Part shown: positions 25,321 through 34,363 of the stretch, piece after piece
Numbering within the stretch: position 1 is the first letter of the stretch
How the letters are laid out: the number at the start of each line of letters is the position of its first letter
Source of the DNA: Azospirillum sp.
GTDB lineage: Bacteria > Pseudomonadota > Alphaproteobacteria > Azospirillales > Azospirillaceae
NCBI GenBank assembly: GCA_016124535.1
Contig: WGNK01000053.1
Location: 39,748 to 103,747, forward strand
Reading direction: 5' to 3'
DNA length: 64,000 nt
Notes under the pieces: generated by a model
What the model was told of the DNA's origin: nothing
The model's database searches: none
What the model saw: only the letters and a program-made list of their open reading frames with translations
Made by a program: the position numbers and the translations under genes

Positions 25321-25629
25321 TTTTACGCGCGGCTGGCGCCAATGCCCCATGAGATATTGGAGTTTAGTCGCCTGGCTTTGCTCTGGCAATAGGACATAAT
25401 GGGAACACAAAAAAATGCCCACAGCCGCAGCCAATTTGCAAAGAATCTGTCATGCCAGCCGCTTAGCTCCGACCAACCGCGTAATTTCGGCTGGAGCCGT
25501 CGGGTGCGGTGCGGCAACCGGCCGCGCCGCTGTCCCAACCAGATTTCGGCGACAGAAAAACCGCGCCCGCGGCGGCGGCCCGCGTTCGATCAGGTCAAAG
25601 GTGGAGAAATCGGCAAAAAGCCGGGGCGA

Positions 25630-25920
25630 TTAAGGGTTCGATGCCTCGCCGGCCGATGCACCAAGCGTCTTGATCCGAGCCGACAACCGCGACAGCTTGC
25701 GGGCAACGGTGTTGCGATGCAGCACGCCCCGGGTCACGCCGCGCTGGAGTTCCGGTTGGGCTTCCTTAAAGGCACTGTCGGCGGCCACTTTGTCGCCAGC
25801 GGCAATGGCCGTTTCGACCTTCTTGACGAACGACCGGATGCGGCTGACCCGAGCCCGATTCATCGCAGTGCGTCGCTCGGTCTGGCGATGGCGCTTTTCG
25901 GCTGATTTGTGGTTGGCCAC
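25630..25920 (-). CDS. rpsT: 30S ribosomal protein S20
   Basis: S20 binds 16S rRNA early in small-subunit assembly. The start is GTG at 25920, giving the classic opening ANHKSAEKRHRQ after the initiator Met, with AGGGG upstream. The protein is 96 residues, slightly longer than average because of an Ala/Ser-rich tail. Features such as RRTAMNRARVSRIRSFVKK and GVLHRNTVARKLSRL are typical. A GTG start with a distinct promoter fits the autoregulated S20 mRNA known in E. coli. Confidence 0.97.
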   Translation of the reverse strand: MANHKSAEKRHRQTERRTAMNRARVSRIRSFVKKVETAIAAGDKVAADSAFKEAQPELQRGVTRGVLHRNTVARKLSRLSARIKTLGASAGEASNP

Positions 25921-26245
25921 TGATAACCCCTTGATCGGCAGATCACTCTTAGGCGGAAGTGCTCTGTTCGGCGAAAACGAGCAAGCCTTATACAGCCGGC
26001 GTAATTTCGCGGTCAAGCCCGCATCACGTCGCACCGGTGCCAAATCCCGCAGAAACTTCATCCACCCGCGGCCAGTGGCCCAGGCGAACCGAATCGCCGT
26101 GGGCATAAACACGGCGACTCGGCGATCAACAGCTTAGCGGGATAATCGTAATGAAACTGCAGCAACGGCGCCGGCAAAACGGCGCGGTCAGGGTACCATC
26201 CGACCGCGCCCCCCTGTCGCCGCGCGCCGGCGTCCGGGAACCCGA
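25921..26245. other. Spacer between echA and rpsT with the rpsT leader
   Basis: The 325-base spacer carries a strong-looking promoter at 25987-26016 and a leader of about 65 bases before the rpsT GTG. The remainder, nearer echA, shows no gene. Confidence 0.5.
25987..26016 (-). promoter_or_regulatory. Sigma-70-type promoter of rpsT
   Basis: On the minus strand TTGACC (26016-26011) and TATAAG (25992-25987) are separated by 18 bases, a near-consensus -35/-10 pair. Transcription would begin about 60 bases upstream of the rpsT start codon. Confidence 0.65.
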
Positions 26246-27022
26246 TCAGCGATTCTTGAAGTCGGGCTGGCGCTTTTCCGAGAAGGCGGCCATGCCTTCC
26301 TTCTGGTCCTCTGTGGCAAAACAGGCGTGGAACAGCCGACGCTCGAAGCGCACCCCTTCGGCCAGGGTGGTTTCGTAGGCGCGGTTGACACATTCCTTGG
26401 CAACCATCACCACCGGGGCGGACAGCTTGGCGATCCGCTCGGCGACCTTGATCGCTTCGTCGAGCAGTTCGGCCACCGGCAGCACCCGGCTGACCAAGCC
26501 GCAGCGCTCGGCTTCTGCGGCATCCATATTGCGCCCGGTCAGCACCATTTCCATCGCCTTGGACTTGCCGACGAAACGGGTCAGACGTTGGGAACCGCCG
26601 GCACCGGGGATGATGCCCAGGGTGATCTCGGGCTGGCCGAATTTGGCGTTCTCGCCGGCCAGGATGAAATCACACATCATCGCCAACTCGCAGCCGCCGC
26701 CCAGCGCATAGCCGGCGACCGCAGCGATCACCGGCTTGCGACAGCTGGCGACTCGCTCCCAGTTGCGGGTGATGAAGTTGCCCTTGTAACAATCCATATA
26801 GGAGAACGATGCCATCTCCTTGATGTCGGCGCCGGCGGCAAAGGCGCGTTCGCTGCCGGTGATGACGATCGCGCCAACCGCGTCGTCGGCCTCGAAGCCG
26901 TCGATCGCCTGGCCCAGCTCGGTCATCAGCTTGTCCGACAGGGCGTTCAGCGCTTTGGGGCGGTTCAGCGTGACCAGGCCGACCGCGCCGCGGGTTTCGA
27001 CCACGATGGTTTCGTATGCCAT
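26246..27022 (-). CDS. echA: Enoyl-CoA hydratase (crotonase family)
   Basis: A 258-residue crotonase that hydrates 2-enoyl-CoA in fatty acid breakdown. The oxyanion-hole segment AAGADIKEM, the first catalytic glutamate in GGCELAMMCDF and the second in FGQPEITLGIIPGAGG are present, as expected of a true hydratase. The frame remains open upstream but the ATG at 27022 starts the conserved MAYETI opening. Its place between mutM and rpsT is conserved in many alphaproteobacteria. Confidence 0.92.
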   Translation of the reverse strand: MAYETIVVETRGAVGLVTLNRPKALNALSDKLMTELGQAIDGFEADDAVGAIVITGSERAFAAGADIKEMASFSYMDCYKGNFITRNWERVASCRKPVIAAVAGYALGGGCELAMMCDFILAGENAKFGQPEITLGIIPGAGGSQRLTRFVGKSKAMEMVLTGRNMDAAEAERCGLVSRVLPVAELLDEAIKVAERIAKLSAPVVMVAKECVNRAYETTLAEGVRFERRLFHACFATEDQKEGMAAFSEKRQPDFKNR

Positions 27023-27114
27023 GTTCAATCCAGCTCCGGATCTTCGGTTGCCCGCCTGAGACAAGGACGGGAGGGGGTGCCACCGGTTTCGGCGGCAGGA
27101 GATGTCGCGAGAGG

Positions 27115-27528
27115 CTACTCCGGGCTTAGATCGAAGCGGACGGTGGTCAGCCTCGGGCTGCCCGGTTTGGCGGCAGGCAGGATTTCCAGGCGCAGCACTT
27201 CGCCGTCGCGGGTGAAGCGGTGATTGCCGAGGGAACGCCAGCCGAGCTGGGGGGCGGATTCGGCATAAAAACGCGCGACCGCCTCGGTTGAGACCGTGCC
27301 GCGCGCCACGGCATGGACAATGCGTCCGACTGCCTTGGTAAAAACGAAGCTCTCCTCGGCAACCGGATGCAGGCCGGGCATCAGCGGCAGGTCCTCGATC
27401 CCGGCGACGAAGCCGTCGCCGGCCGCCACCCGTACCCCAGGCGACCCGCCGCTTTCGGCGTCGGGTGGGACTCCGACCAGAGCGGCCACGATGAGCGCCG
27501 CCCGAAGGAACGCGAAAGAAAGCCTCAT
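27115..27528 (-). CDS. Small secreted protein between mutM and echA, unknown function
   Basis: A 137-residue protein with a signal-peptide-like start (RLSFAFLRAALIVAALVG). The mature part contains VHAVARGTVSTEAVARFYAESAPQLGW and ends in a beta-rich segment. I recall similar short proteins at this site in related genomes, but no function. It starts 15 bases after the mutM stop on the same strand, consistent with co-transcription. Confidence 0.7.
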   Translation of the reverse strand: MRLSFAFLRAALIVAALVGVPPDAESGGSPGVRVAAGDGFVAGIEDLPLMPGLHPVAEESFVFTKAVGRIVHAVARGTVSTEAVARFYAESAPQLGWRSLGNHRFTRDGEVLRLEILPAAKPGSPRLTTVRFDLSPE

Positions 27529-27543
27529 GGCGGTGCTGATACC

Positions 27544-28386
27544 TCAGCGCTGGCGGTGCGGACAATAGAAAGTCGACCGGTTGGCCTGGATCAGACGGGC
27601 GATCCCACCGGTCAGGGTGGGGTCGCAGGTGCAACCGGGGCAGGGCTGACCGGTCCGGCCATAGACCGCAAAGGAATGCTGGAAGTAGCCGAGTTCGCCG
27701 TTCGCCTGGACATAGTCGCGCAGGCTGGACCCTCCCGCGGCGATGGCGGCGCGGAGCACGCGGCGGATTGCCGCAACCAGGCGCGATGCCTGGCGTCCCT
27801 GCACGCTGGCGGCCATTCGCGCCGGGTCGATGCCGGCATGGAACAGCGACTCCGAGACATAAATATTGCCCAGCCCCGCGACCACGCGCTGGTCGAGCAG
27901 GGCGGCCTTGATCGGGGTGCGGCGATCGCGCAGGGCAAGTGCCAGCGCGGCGCCGGTGAAGTCCGCCCCAAGCGGCTCCGGCCCCAGCCCGGCCAAACGG
28001 GGATGACCGGCCAGCGCGGCTTCGCAGGTCAGATCCAGCAGGCCGAAGCGGCGGGCGTCGTTGAAGGTGATGGTGGCGCCGTCATCGGTCTCGAACACCA
28101 CATGGTCGTGACGGCCCGGCGGCGGGGCGGGGCCGTCGCTGATCACCATCCGTCCCGACATGCCGAGATGGGCGATCACTACCGGGCCGCCGTCGAGATG
28201 GATCAGAATGTATTTGGCGCGCCGTCGGATGGCTTCGACCCGCCGTCCCCGTACCGCGGCGGCGAAGCCGGCCGGGATCGGCTCGCGCAAATCGGGCCGG
28301 CGCAGCTCGACTCGGACCAGCCGCCGCCCCTCCAGCCGGGCCGCCAATCCCCGGCACACCGTTTCGACTTCGGGCAGTTCAGGCAT
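27544..28386 (-). CDS. mutM: Formamidopyrimidine-DNA glycosylase with altered zinc finger
   Basis: MutM removes 8-oxoguanine and formamidopyrimidines from DNA. The catalytic N-terminus MPELPEVETV, the lysine in AKYILIHLDGG, the GLGNIYVSE helix-two-turn-helix and the C-terminal zinc finger region are present over 280 residues. The finger normally has four cysteines ending FYCPxCQ. Here the first pair is CPGC but the last motif reads FYCPHRQR, so the fourth cysteine is arginine (codon CGC, one transition from TGC). This could weaken zinc binding and DNA recognition. The neighbouring His or an extra Cys (CTC) might compensate. Confidence 0.93.
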   Translation of the reverse strand: MPELPEVETVCRGLAARLEGRRLVRVELRRPDLREPIPAGFAAAVRGRRVEAIRRRAKYILIHLDGGPVVIAHLGMSGRMVISDGPAPPPGRHDHVVFETDDGATITFNDARRFGLLDLTCEAALAGHPRLAGLGPEPLGADFTGAALALALRDRRTPIKAALLDQRVVAGLGNIYVSESLFHAGIDPARMAASVQGRQASRLVAAIRRVLRAAIAAGGSSLRDYVQANGELGYFQHSFAVYGRTGQPCPGCTCDPTLTGGIARLIQANRSTFYCPHRQR

Positions 28387-28392
28387 TGCGGA

Positions 28393-29241
28393 TCAGGCGT
28401 CCGACCGGTTTCGCGGCGCGATGTCCCGCAGTTCGACAAGGCCGCGCGCGATCAGATATTGGCGAGACCGCTCACAGGTCTCGATCAGCAGAGGTGCGAG
28501 GTCTCGTGCGTTCATCAGCGCCTGTGCTGCTGCCGAAGCATGGTCCGGATAGATACGTGTGAAGGCATTGCGGGGGTCACGAAGGCGGATCCACGCCGCC
28601 TCAGACCCGATAATTGATCGTTGTTCCATTGCAGCAACAACATCGAGCATTGATACCGGAACATCCATCAGATCGAAGGTCAAGATGTCGCGGAACAGAG
28701 TCTTGCCGACTAGGTCCTGCAACTTGCAGAAGCGCTGGATGAAGGCGTCGATCCAGGCCGCGTCGTCGTCGTCGAGCGCGTTCAAACGCGCCCCATCCAA
28801 GGGGCCGAGGCAGGTCAAGCGGTCTCGTGCCCGCCTGAGGCTCTCAACCAGCGGCCGTAGAGTGCTGAAGTGCAGCAGGATAAGGTCCTGGTCTTTGCCG
28901 CCTTTTCTTTTCATCGTCACGGCACTGCCTCCGCATCCACCGGAGTGGCGCACGATCCCGGTTTGCAGGGCGATTCTGTCGATCGGTGCCAAGGGCTCGC
29001 CGGTTCGATGCAGAATGGTATCGATCTTGCGCTCGTCGAAGGCCTTGAACAGGGCGAAGTGAAACGTGTCGAGGGCAGCTTGCCAGTCGGCCGGCACGGG
29101 GATTTCCCGATGCAGGTCGATGTCGCCGCCACGCAGGCTGTCGTCGACCCGCGAACCGAACAGGCGCACCACCACCGCCGGCCCGAACGCCTCGCGGGCG
29201 CAGCGGCGGATGGTTTCGGCCTGTTCGGCGGTCAGTCGCAT
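28393..29241 (-). CDS. Fused MNT-type nucleotidyltransferase and HEPN-like protein
   Basis: A 282-residue protein that joins two parts usually encoded by adjacent toxin-antitoxin-like genes. Residues 1-100 are a minimal nucleotidyltransferase with GS at 29-30 and D40, D42 (GSRVDDSLRGGDID), the motif of MntA-type enzymes. Residues about 110-270 resemble a HEPN domain (LLHFSTLRPLVESLRRARDRL). The HEPN RNase motif, usually RNxxxH, reads RNAFTR at 224-229: the catalytic His is Arg. In known MntA/HepT pairs the transferase AMPylates and silences the HEPN toxin. It lies between mutM and ubiE, which face each other in many relatives. The ATG at 29241 follows GGAAGGA; earlier Met codons exist. Confidence 0.75.
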   Translation of the reverse strand: MRLTAEQAETIRRCAREAFGPAVVVRLFGSRVDDSLRGGDIDLHREIPVPADWQAALDTFHFALFKAFDERKIDTILHRTGEPLAPIDRIALQTGIVRHSGGCGGSAVTMKRKGGKDQDLILLHFSTLRPLVESLRRARDRLTCLGPLDGARLNALDDDDAAWIDAFIQRFCKLQDLVGKTLFRDILTFDLMDVPVSMLDVVAAMEQRSIIGSEAAWIRLRDPRNAFTRIYPDHASAAAQALMNARDLAPLLIETCERSRQYLIARGLVELRDIAPRNRSDA

Positions 29242-29360
29242 CGATGCGATCCTTCCGGGCTGGTCCAGGGTACATATCATGCCACACTCGGGCATCGTCA
29301 GCGGCTTGCGTGGCAAGGCGGGCTGGCCAGCCGGTTTGGAACCGGTTATCTTGCGCCGCC

Positions 29361-30137
29361 ATGAGCGACCTAAAAGACGACGACCAAAAGAGCAGTGACG
29401 CGCCCGAGGCGCGCTGGTTCGGCTACCGCGAGATCGATCCCGAGGCCAAGGCGGGGATGGTACGCGCGGTGTTCGACAGCGTCGCCGGTCACTACGATCT
29501 GATGAACGATCTGATGTCAGGCGGCATCCACCGGCTGTGGAAGGCTGCCCTGATCAACCAGATTCGACCGCGTCCCGACATGGTGCTGCTTGATGTCGCG
29601 GGCGGTACCGGCGATGTCGCGATGGCATTCCGTGCCGCGGGCGGCGGTCCGGCGCTGGTCTGCGACATCAATCCTTCGATGGTCGAGGTCGGGCGCGACC
29701 GCGCGATCGACCGTGGTCGGCTTGAGGGGATCGGCTGGAGCGTCGGCGATGCCGAGGCACTGCCGATCGCCAGCCGCTCGGTCGATATCTATAGCATCGC
29801 GTTTGGCCTGCGCAACGTCACCCATATGGACTTGGCACTGGCCGAAGCGCGGCGGGTGCTGAAGCCCGGCGGACGGTTCTTTTGCCTGGAGTTCAGCCGG
29901 GTGGTGATTCCAGGTTTTCGCGAAGCTTATGACGCCTATTCGTTTGCCATGGTGCCCTGGCTCGGCCGCCTGGTTACCGGCGATGCCGAGTCCTATCGCT
30001 ATCTGGTCGAGAGCATCCGCCAGTTTCCCGACCAGGAGAGCCTGAGCCAGCGCATTGCGGCGGCGGGCTTCGCGCGGGTGCGCCACACCAACTTGTCCGG
30101 CGGCATCGCCGCGATCCATACGGCCTGGCGCCTTTGA
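29361..30137 (+). CDS. ubiE: Ubiquinone/menaquinone biosynthesis C-methyltransferase
   Basis: UbiE methylates the quinone ring of demethylmenaquinol or the ubiquinone precursor using S-adenosylmethionine. The 258 residues show WFGYREIDPEAKAGMVRAVF, YDLMNDLMSGGIHRLWK and the SAM motif LLDVAGGTGDVA, with FGLRNVTHMDLALAEARRVLKPGG as the later family signature. The ATG at 29361 begins the conserved region; the 39-residue upstream extension is not conserved. It lies 101 bases before ubiB, as in most alphaproteobacteria. Confidence 0.96.
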   Translation: MSDLKDDDQKSSDAPEARWFGYREIDPEAKAGMVRAVFDSVAGHYDLMNDLMSGGIHRLWKAALINQIRPRPDMVLLDVAGGTGDVAMAFRAAGGGPALVCDINPSMVEVGRDRAIDRGRLEGIGWSVGDAEALPIASRSVDIYSIAFGLRNVTHMDLALAEARRVLKPGGRFFCLEFSRVVIPGFREAYDAYSFAMVPWLGRLVTGDAESYRYLVESIRQFPDQESLSQRIAAAGFARVRHTNLSGGIAAIHTAWRL

Positions 30138-30238
30138 AGGCTGACCTGGCCGAGGGCAGGGGGTCCGCTTGGCAGCGGCGCCGCCGGCCCGGTCCGTTTT
30201 TTTGAGCCGGCGTTCCCGGCGCTCCGTGTCTGGCCCCC

Positions 30239-31786
30239 ATGATCCGCACCGCCCGCAATCTCTTCCGCCTGTTCGTGATCGGGCGAACGCTCGCCCGGCA
30301 TGACGCGCTGTTCCTGGCCGAACTGCGCGACGTGCTGCCCGGACTGGCGTTCTTCGGCCGCCTGCTCTCGCGCAAAGGCGTGCCCGGCCGGCCGGGTCAG
30401 CGCCTGGCGGCGGCGTTGCGCGAACTCGGACCGACCTTCATCAAGCTGGGGCAGCTGCTGTCGACCCGCTCCGATCTGGTCGGCGACCAGATCGCGATCG
30501 ATCTGGCCCAGTTGCAGGACCGGCTGCCGCCCTTTCCCGCCGAGCAAGCCCGTGCGATCATCGAGACCCAGCTCGGTCGGCCGATCTCGGTGCTGTTCCA
30601 GAGCTTCGATGATACCCCGGTGGCGGCGGCGTCGATCGCCCAGGTTCATTTTGCGGTGACCGCCGATGGCCGCGAAGTCGCGGTCAAGGTGCTGCGGCCC
30701 GGCATCGAGCATGGCTTCCGCCGCGATGTCGATCTGTTCCGCTGGCTGGCCGAGTTCGCCCTGATGGCGCAGCCGGCGCTGAAGCGGCTGAAGCCGACCG
30801 AAATCGTCGATATGTTCGAGCGCACCACCCGGGTCGAGATGGACCTGCGGCTCGAGGCATCGGCGGCGTCGGAGTTCGGCGATAATTTCGAGGGCGACCC
30901 CGAATTCGTCATCCCCAAGATCGATTGGGACCGCACCGCCCAGCGGGTGCTGGCGATCGAGCGGATTCGCGGCATCAAGGTCGATGAGGTCGAGCGCATC
31001 CGCAAGGCCGGCTTCGATCCCGATCGCATCCTGGCAATGGCCTCGGCCGCCTTCTTCAACCAGGTGTTCCGCGACGGCTTCTTCCACGCCGACCTTCATC
31101 CCGGCAATCTGTTCGTCAACCATGACGGCAGGATCGCCGCGGTCGATTTCGGCATCATGGGCCGGCTCGACCGCGCCACCCGGACCTACCTTGCCGACAT
31201 GCTGGTCGGCTTCCTGACCGGCGACTACCGGCGGGTGGCCTTGGTCCATTTCCAGGCCGGCTATGTGCCGGCGCATCATTCGATCGACGATTTCACCCAG
31301 GCTGCCCGCGCAATCGGCGAGCCCTTGCTCAACAAGCCGCTCAACGAGATTTCGGTCGGCCGGCTGCTGGCCCAGCTGTTCGCGGTGACCGAACAGTTCG
31401 ACATGGAGACCCAGCCGCAACTGCTCTTGCTCCAGAAGAGCATGCTGACCGCCGAAGGGGTTGGGCGCATCCTCAACCCCAGCGTCAATATGTGGGAGCT
31501 GGCGCGGCCGTTGATCGAGGAGTGGATGCGCGAGAACCGTGGCCCCGAGGCGCGCATGCTCGACGAGGTCGAGGCGATGGTCGGCGCGATCCGCCGCCTG
31601 CCCGCCGTGATGCGCGAACTCGAACGCAGCGCCGAAATGCTGGCCGGCCACGGTCTGCGGCTGCACCCCGAAACCGTCAAGCTGCTGGACGAGGCCAGCG
31701 CCCGCCGCCGCCGCTTCGAACTGGGGCCGCTATGGCTGGCGCTGGCGATCTTGGCGGTCGTGGTTGCGGCGCTCCGCGTTTGGTAA
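30239..31786 (+). CDS. ubiB: Ubiquinone biosynthesis regulatory ATPase/kinase-like protein
   Basis: UbiB is an atypical kinase-like membrane-associated ATPase needed for ubiquinone synthesis. Visible motifs are FIKLGQLLSTR (KxGQ), AAASIAQVH (Ala-rich loop), HADLHPGNL (catalytic loop) and VDFGIMG (metal-binding DFG). The C-terminal hydrophobic segment (WLALAILAVVVAALRVW) anchors the protein in the membrane. The 515-residue length fits. It is downstream of ubiE and convergent with the large mechanosensitive channel gene. Confidence 0.95.
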   Translation: MIRTARNLFRLFVIGRTLARHDALFLAELRDVLPGLAFFGRLLSRKGVPGRPGQRLAAALRELGPTFIKLGQLLSTRSDLVGDQIAIDLAQLQDRLPPFPAEQARAIIETQLGRPISVLFQSFDDTPVAAASIAQVHFAVTADGREVAVKVLRPGIEHGFRRDVDLFRWLAEFALMAQPALKRLKPTEIVDMFERTTRVEMDLRLEASAASEFGDNFEGDPEFVIPKIDWDRTAQRVLAIERIRGIKVDEVERIRKAGFDPDRILAMASAAFFNQVFRDGFFHADLHPGNLFVNHDGRIAAVDFGIMGRLDRATRTYLADMLVGFLTGDYRRVALVHFQAGYVPAHHSIDDFTQAARAIGEPLLNKPLNEISVGRLLAQLFAVTEQFDMETQPQLLLLQKSMLTAEGVGRILNPSVNMWELARPLIEEWMRENRGPEARMLDEVEAMVGAIRRLPAVMRELERSAEMLAGHGLRLHPETVKLLDEASARRRRFELGPLWLALAILAVVVAALRVW

Positions 31787-31805
31787 GGGCGTGGTCGGAC
31801 CGCCC

Positions 31806-34169
31806 TCAGGCGGTCGCCGCCTTCAGGCTTGGCGGACGCTCGGTGGCGTCGATTGCGGCGGCGGCGATGCGGTCGATGTCTTCGATCGAGGGGCGTTCGC
31901 CGGTGACCTCGACCACGACGTTGCGCGAGGCCAGCCGAATCCCGGCGGCTTCGAAGGCGAGCAGGATGCGCTGGTAGACCTCGCGGCGGATCACCCATTG
32001 TTCGCCGGGCTTGGTCATGAATTTGACCCCGACCACCATATTGAATTCCTCCATCCGGCGTACTCCCTGGGATTTGACGGTTTCCAGGATGTGGGGCGCG
32101 TATTCGGGATGGGCGGAAAGTTCGGCGCCGACCTTCTTGACGATCTTCTTGACCAGGTTGAGGTCGGTCGAGAACGGCACGCGGAATTCCAGCTTCATGA
32201 TGATCCAGTCGCGGCTGTAATTGGTCATCGAGCGGATTTCGCCGAACGGCAGGGTGTGGATGGCGCCGCGGTGGTGGCGCAGGCGCAAGGAGCGGATCGA
32301 GATCGCCTCGACGGTGCCGCGCAGATTGCCGATTTCGATGTATTCGCCGACCCGGAAGGCATCGTCGACCAGGAAGAAGATGCCCGACACGATGTCGCGC
32401 ACCAGCGCCTGGGCGCCGAAGCCGATCGCCAGACCGACCACGCCGGCGCCGGCGAGCAATGGGCCGATATCGACGCCGAGCGACGACAGCACGATCATCA
32501 CCACCATCAGCAGCAACACGACCATGATCACATTGCGCACCAGCGGCAGCAGGGTGCGCAGACGGGCGCCCTCATCGACCATGCCGCCGCCCTCGTCGGG
32601 CAACCCGTGGGCGCCCAGCGCCGGCTGATGGCGCTTGAGCCGGCGGTCGATCACGGTGTTGACCCATTTCCACACCAGATCGGCGACCAGCAGGGTCAAG
32701 ATGACGTTGAACGCCGAGCGTACGATCCCGGCCCAGGGCGAGCCCGGCTGGGCCAGCATCGGCAGGTTGACCCGCCAGGCCAGCACGAAGGCGAACATCG
32801 CACTCAGCACCGCGAGAACGGTGACCGCGCGCAGCAGGATCGGTCGATAGACCGCGGCGCCGTCGTCGCCGGCATCGTCATCCGGGTCCGTGGCCGGACT
32901 GGCCATGACGGTGCCGATCACCGCGCGTGACGCCGCCAGCACCAGCGGCAAGGCGACCACGATGATCAGGCTCCACATCAGGGCCCAGGCGCCGATCACC
33001 CATAGCCCCCAGACCGCGAGAATCACCAGGGTGCCGACGATCGGGTAGAGGTCGGCGAGGTTGGCGCGAAAGCGTCTGCCGGCCTCGTCGGCACTCTGAT
33101 CGTCGATGCTCCGGTCGCCGACTTCCGGGGCGCCGACTTCCGGGGCGCCGAGGACGTGATCGCCGACCTCATTGCGGAACAGCGCCGCGACCCGGCCGCG
33201 GGTGTGCCAGATCATGGTGATCAGCATCGCCGACAGGACCAATCCGATCAGACTGACCAGCAATTCGTGGGCAGAACGCAGAAAGCCCAGCTCGAGCAGT
33301 GCCTGGCAGAACAGGAAGCCCGAGGCGCCGACCACCGCCAGCGCCAGCACCCAACGGTGCAGCACCATCGCCAGGGGGGTGTCGACCGGGACCAGGCGGA
33401 CGCAGGCCGCATGGGGCGCCAGGACGAAGCTGGACACCACTTCGAACAGCCGGATGATGATCACCGCGCTCAGGAAGCTGACCACGAACAGTTCGAGGAT
33501 CGGATGCCAGTGAAAGATCAGAAAGGTGCCGACCGAGCCGACGGCGAACAGTCCGACCGAAAACAGGTTGAGCAGGCCGCGCATTGCGGTACGGCCAAGC
33601 GTCGCTTTCCAGTCGCCCCGGGGCGCGGCCAGGATGCGCAACCAGACGTCCCGCACCAGGCGACGGAACAGCAGTTCGGCGCCGACCCCGACCGCGAGGA
33701 AAATTCCGACGAACAGAAGCGACTGCTCGAGCACTTCATGGGCGCCTTCAGCCTCCCAGATGTCGAGGGCGAAGGCGTATTCGACGGGCAGCACTTCGAT
33801 CGCGTGAACCTGGTCGGCGATGTGCTTCTGGATCATCTCGACGATCGGCTTTAATCCGCCCGACAAGTCGGCCTCGCCGCCCTGCGCCCCGGCGCTGCCG
33901 CTGGCCACCGCTCCGCGCCGGGCTTGCTCGTCGAGCCACTGGCGCAGGCGGGGATCGCTGAGCAGCCCGACCAGCAGCTTGATCTCGCTGTCCAGGGCGG
34001 CAGGCGGCGCCGGTGTTTCGGCGGCCGGCGCCGCAGCGGGCAGGCCGGGCAGACCGCCTGCTGCGCCGCCTCCGGCCAGCACCGGACTCCCGCCCAGCGC
34101 CAGCCCCAGCACCGCCCAGAGACAGACGACCAGCAGCTGCCGCGTCACGCTGATGCCAATCCCCGCCAT
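31806..34169 (-). CDS. Large MscS-family mechanosensitive ion channel
   Basis: A 787-residue channel that releases solutes on osmotic downshock. It has a signal peptide (cleavage near VLAGG), a periplasmic helical part, about ten membrane segments and the MscS pore helix and beta domain (AGAGVVGLAIGFGAQALVRD, then FRVGEYIEIGNLRGTVEAISIR). The extra N-terminal membrane segments place it with YbdG/MscM-like or MscK-like enlarged members. Between two segments is a short tandem GAPEV repeat, doubled exactly in DNA. The ATG at 34169 follows GGGAGGGGG. It is the only gene in its unit. Confidence 0.92.
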   Translation of the reverse strand: MAGIGISVTRQLLVVCLWAVLGLALGGSPVLAGGGAAGGLPGLPAAAPAAETPAPPAALDSEIKLLVGLLSDPRLRQWLDEQARRGAVASGSAGAQGGEADLSGGLKPIVEMIQKHIADQVHAIEVLPVEYAFALDIWEAEGAHEVLEQSLLFVGIFLAVGVGAELLFRRLVRDVWLRILAAPRGDWKATLGRTAMRGLLNLFSVGLFAVGSVGTFLIFHWHPILELFVVSFLSAVIIIRLFEVVSSFVLAPHAACVRLVPVDTPLAMVLHRWVLALAVVGASGFLFCQALLELGFLRSAHELLVSLIGLVLSAMLITMIWHTRGRVAALFRNEVGDHVLGAPEVGAPEVGDRSIDDQSADEAGRRFRANLADLYPIVGTLVILAVWGLWVIGAWALMWSLIIVVALPLVLAASRAVIGTVMASPATDPDDDAGDDGAAVYRPILLRAVTVLAVLSAMFAFVLAWRVNLPMLAQPGSPWAGIVRSAFNVILTLLVADLVWKWVNTVIDRRLKRHQPALGAHGLPDEGGGMVDEGARLRTLLPLVRNVIMVVLLLMVVMIVLSSLGVDIGPLLAGAGVVGLAIGFGAQALVRDIVSGIFFLVDDAFRVGEYIEIGNLRGTVEAISIRSLRLRHHRGAIHTLPFGEIRSMTNYSRDWIIMKLEFRVPFSTDLNLVKKIVKKVGAELSAHPEYAPHILETVKSQGVRRMEEFNMVVGVKFMTKPGEQWVIRREVYQRILLAFEAAGIRLASRNVVVEVTGERPSIEDIDRIAAAAIDATERPPSLKAATA

Positions 34170-34363
34170 CGCCCCCTCCCGCCGATCTTCATTCCCCGCA
34201 ATACATATCAGCGTGCCCGAGACGCTGGGAACACCCTCCGGTACCAGTTGCGGCGCCCGCGGCCGCTGAACGGGATTCGTGCTCCCGAAAGCCGGCAGGG
34301 GGCCGCCCTGGGAGCGCGGCCGAATGCTGCCTCTTGCCGCTGCGGCGAAGTGGCACGGGGGAG

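Larger units (their letters stand above)
24876..25629. other. 754-base region between rpsT and dnaA
   Basis: No conserved protein gene is visible. It contains, in the direction of dnaA transcription, an AT-rich section with a nested inverted repeat (25237-25320), a 21-codon ORF with strong ribosome site (25103-25168) and a block of short degenerate repeats (24971-25044). I found no cluster of good DnaA boxes; the closest is CTTTGCACA on the minus strand near 25237-25245. So I do not call an origin here. Confidence 0.5.

Noticed and set aside
24876..25629. Chromosomal replication origin next to dnaA
   Set aside because: AT-rich DNA and repeats are present, but I found no cluster of DnaA boxes; one near-match is not enough.
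26246..27634. 462-codon frame covering echA and upstream sequence
   Set aside because: The upstream part overlaps a separate small gene in another frame and does not look like protein; crotonase similarity begins at the Met at 27022.
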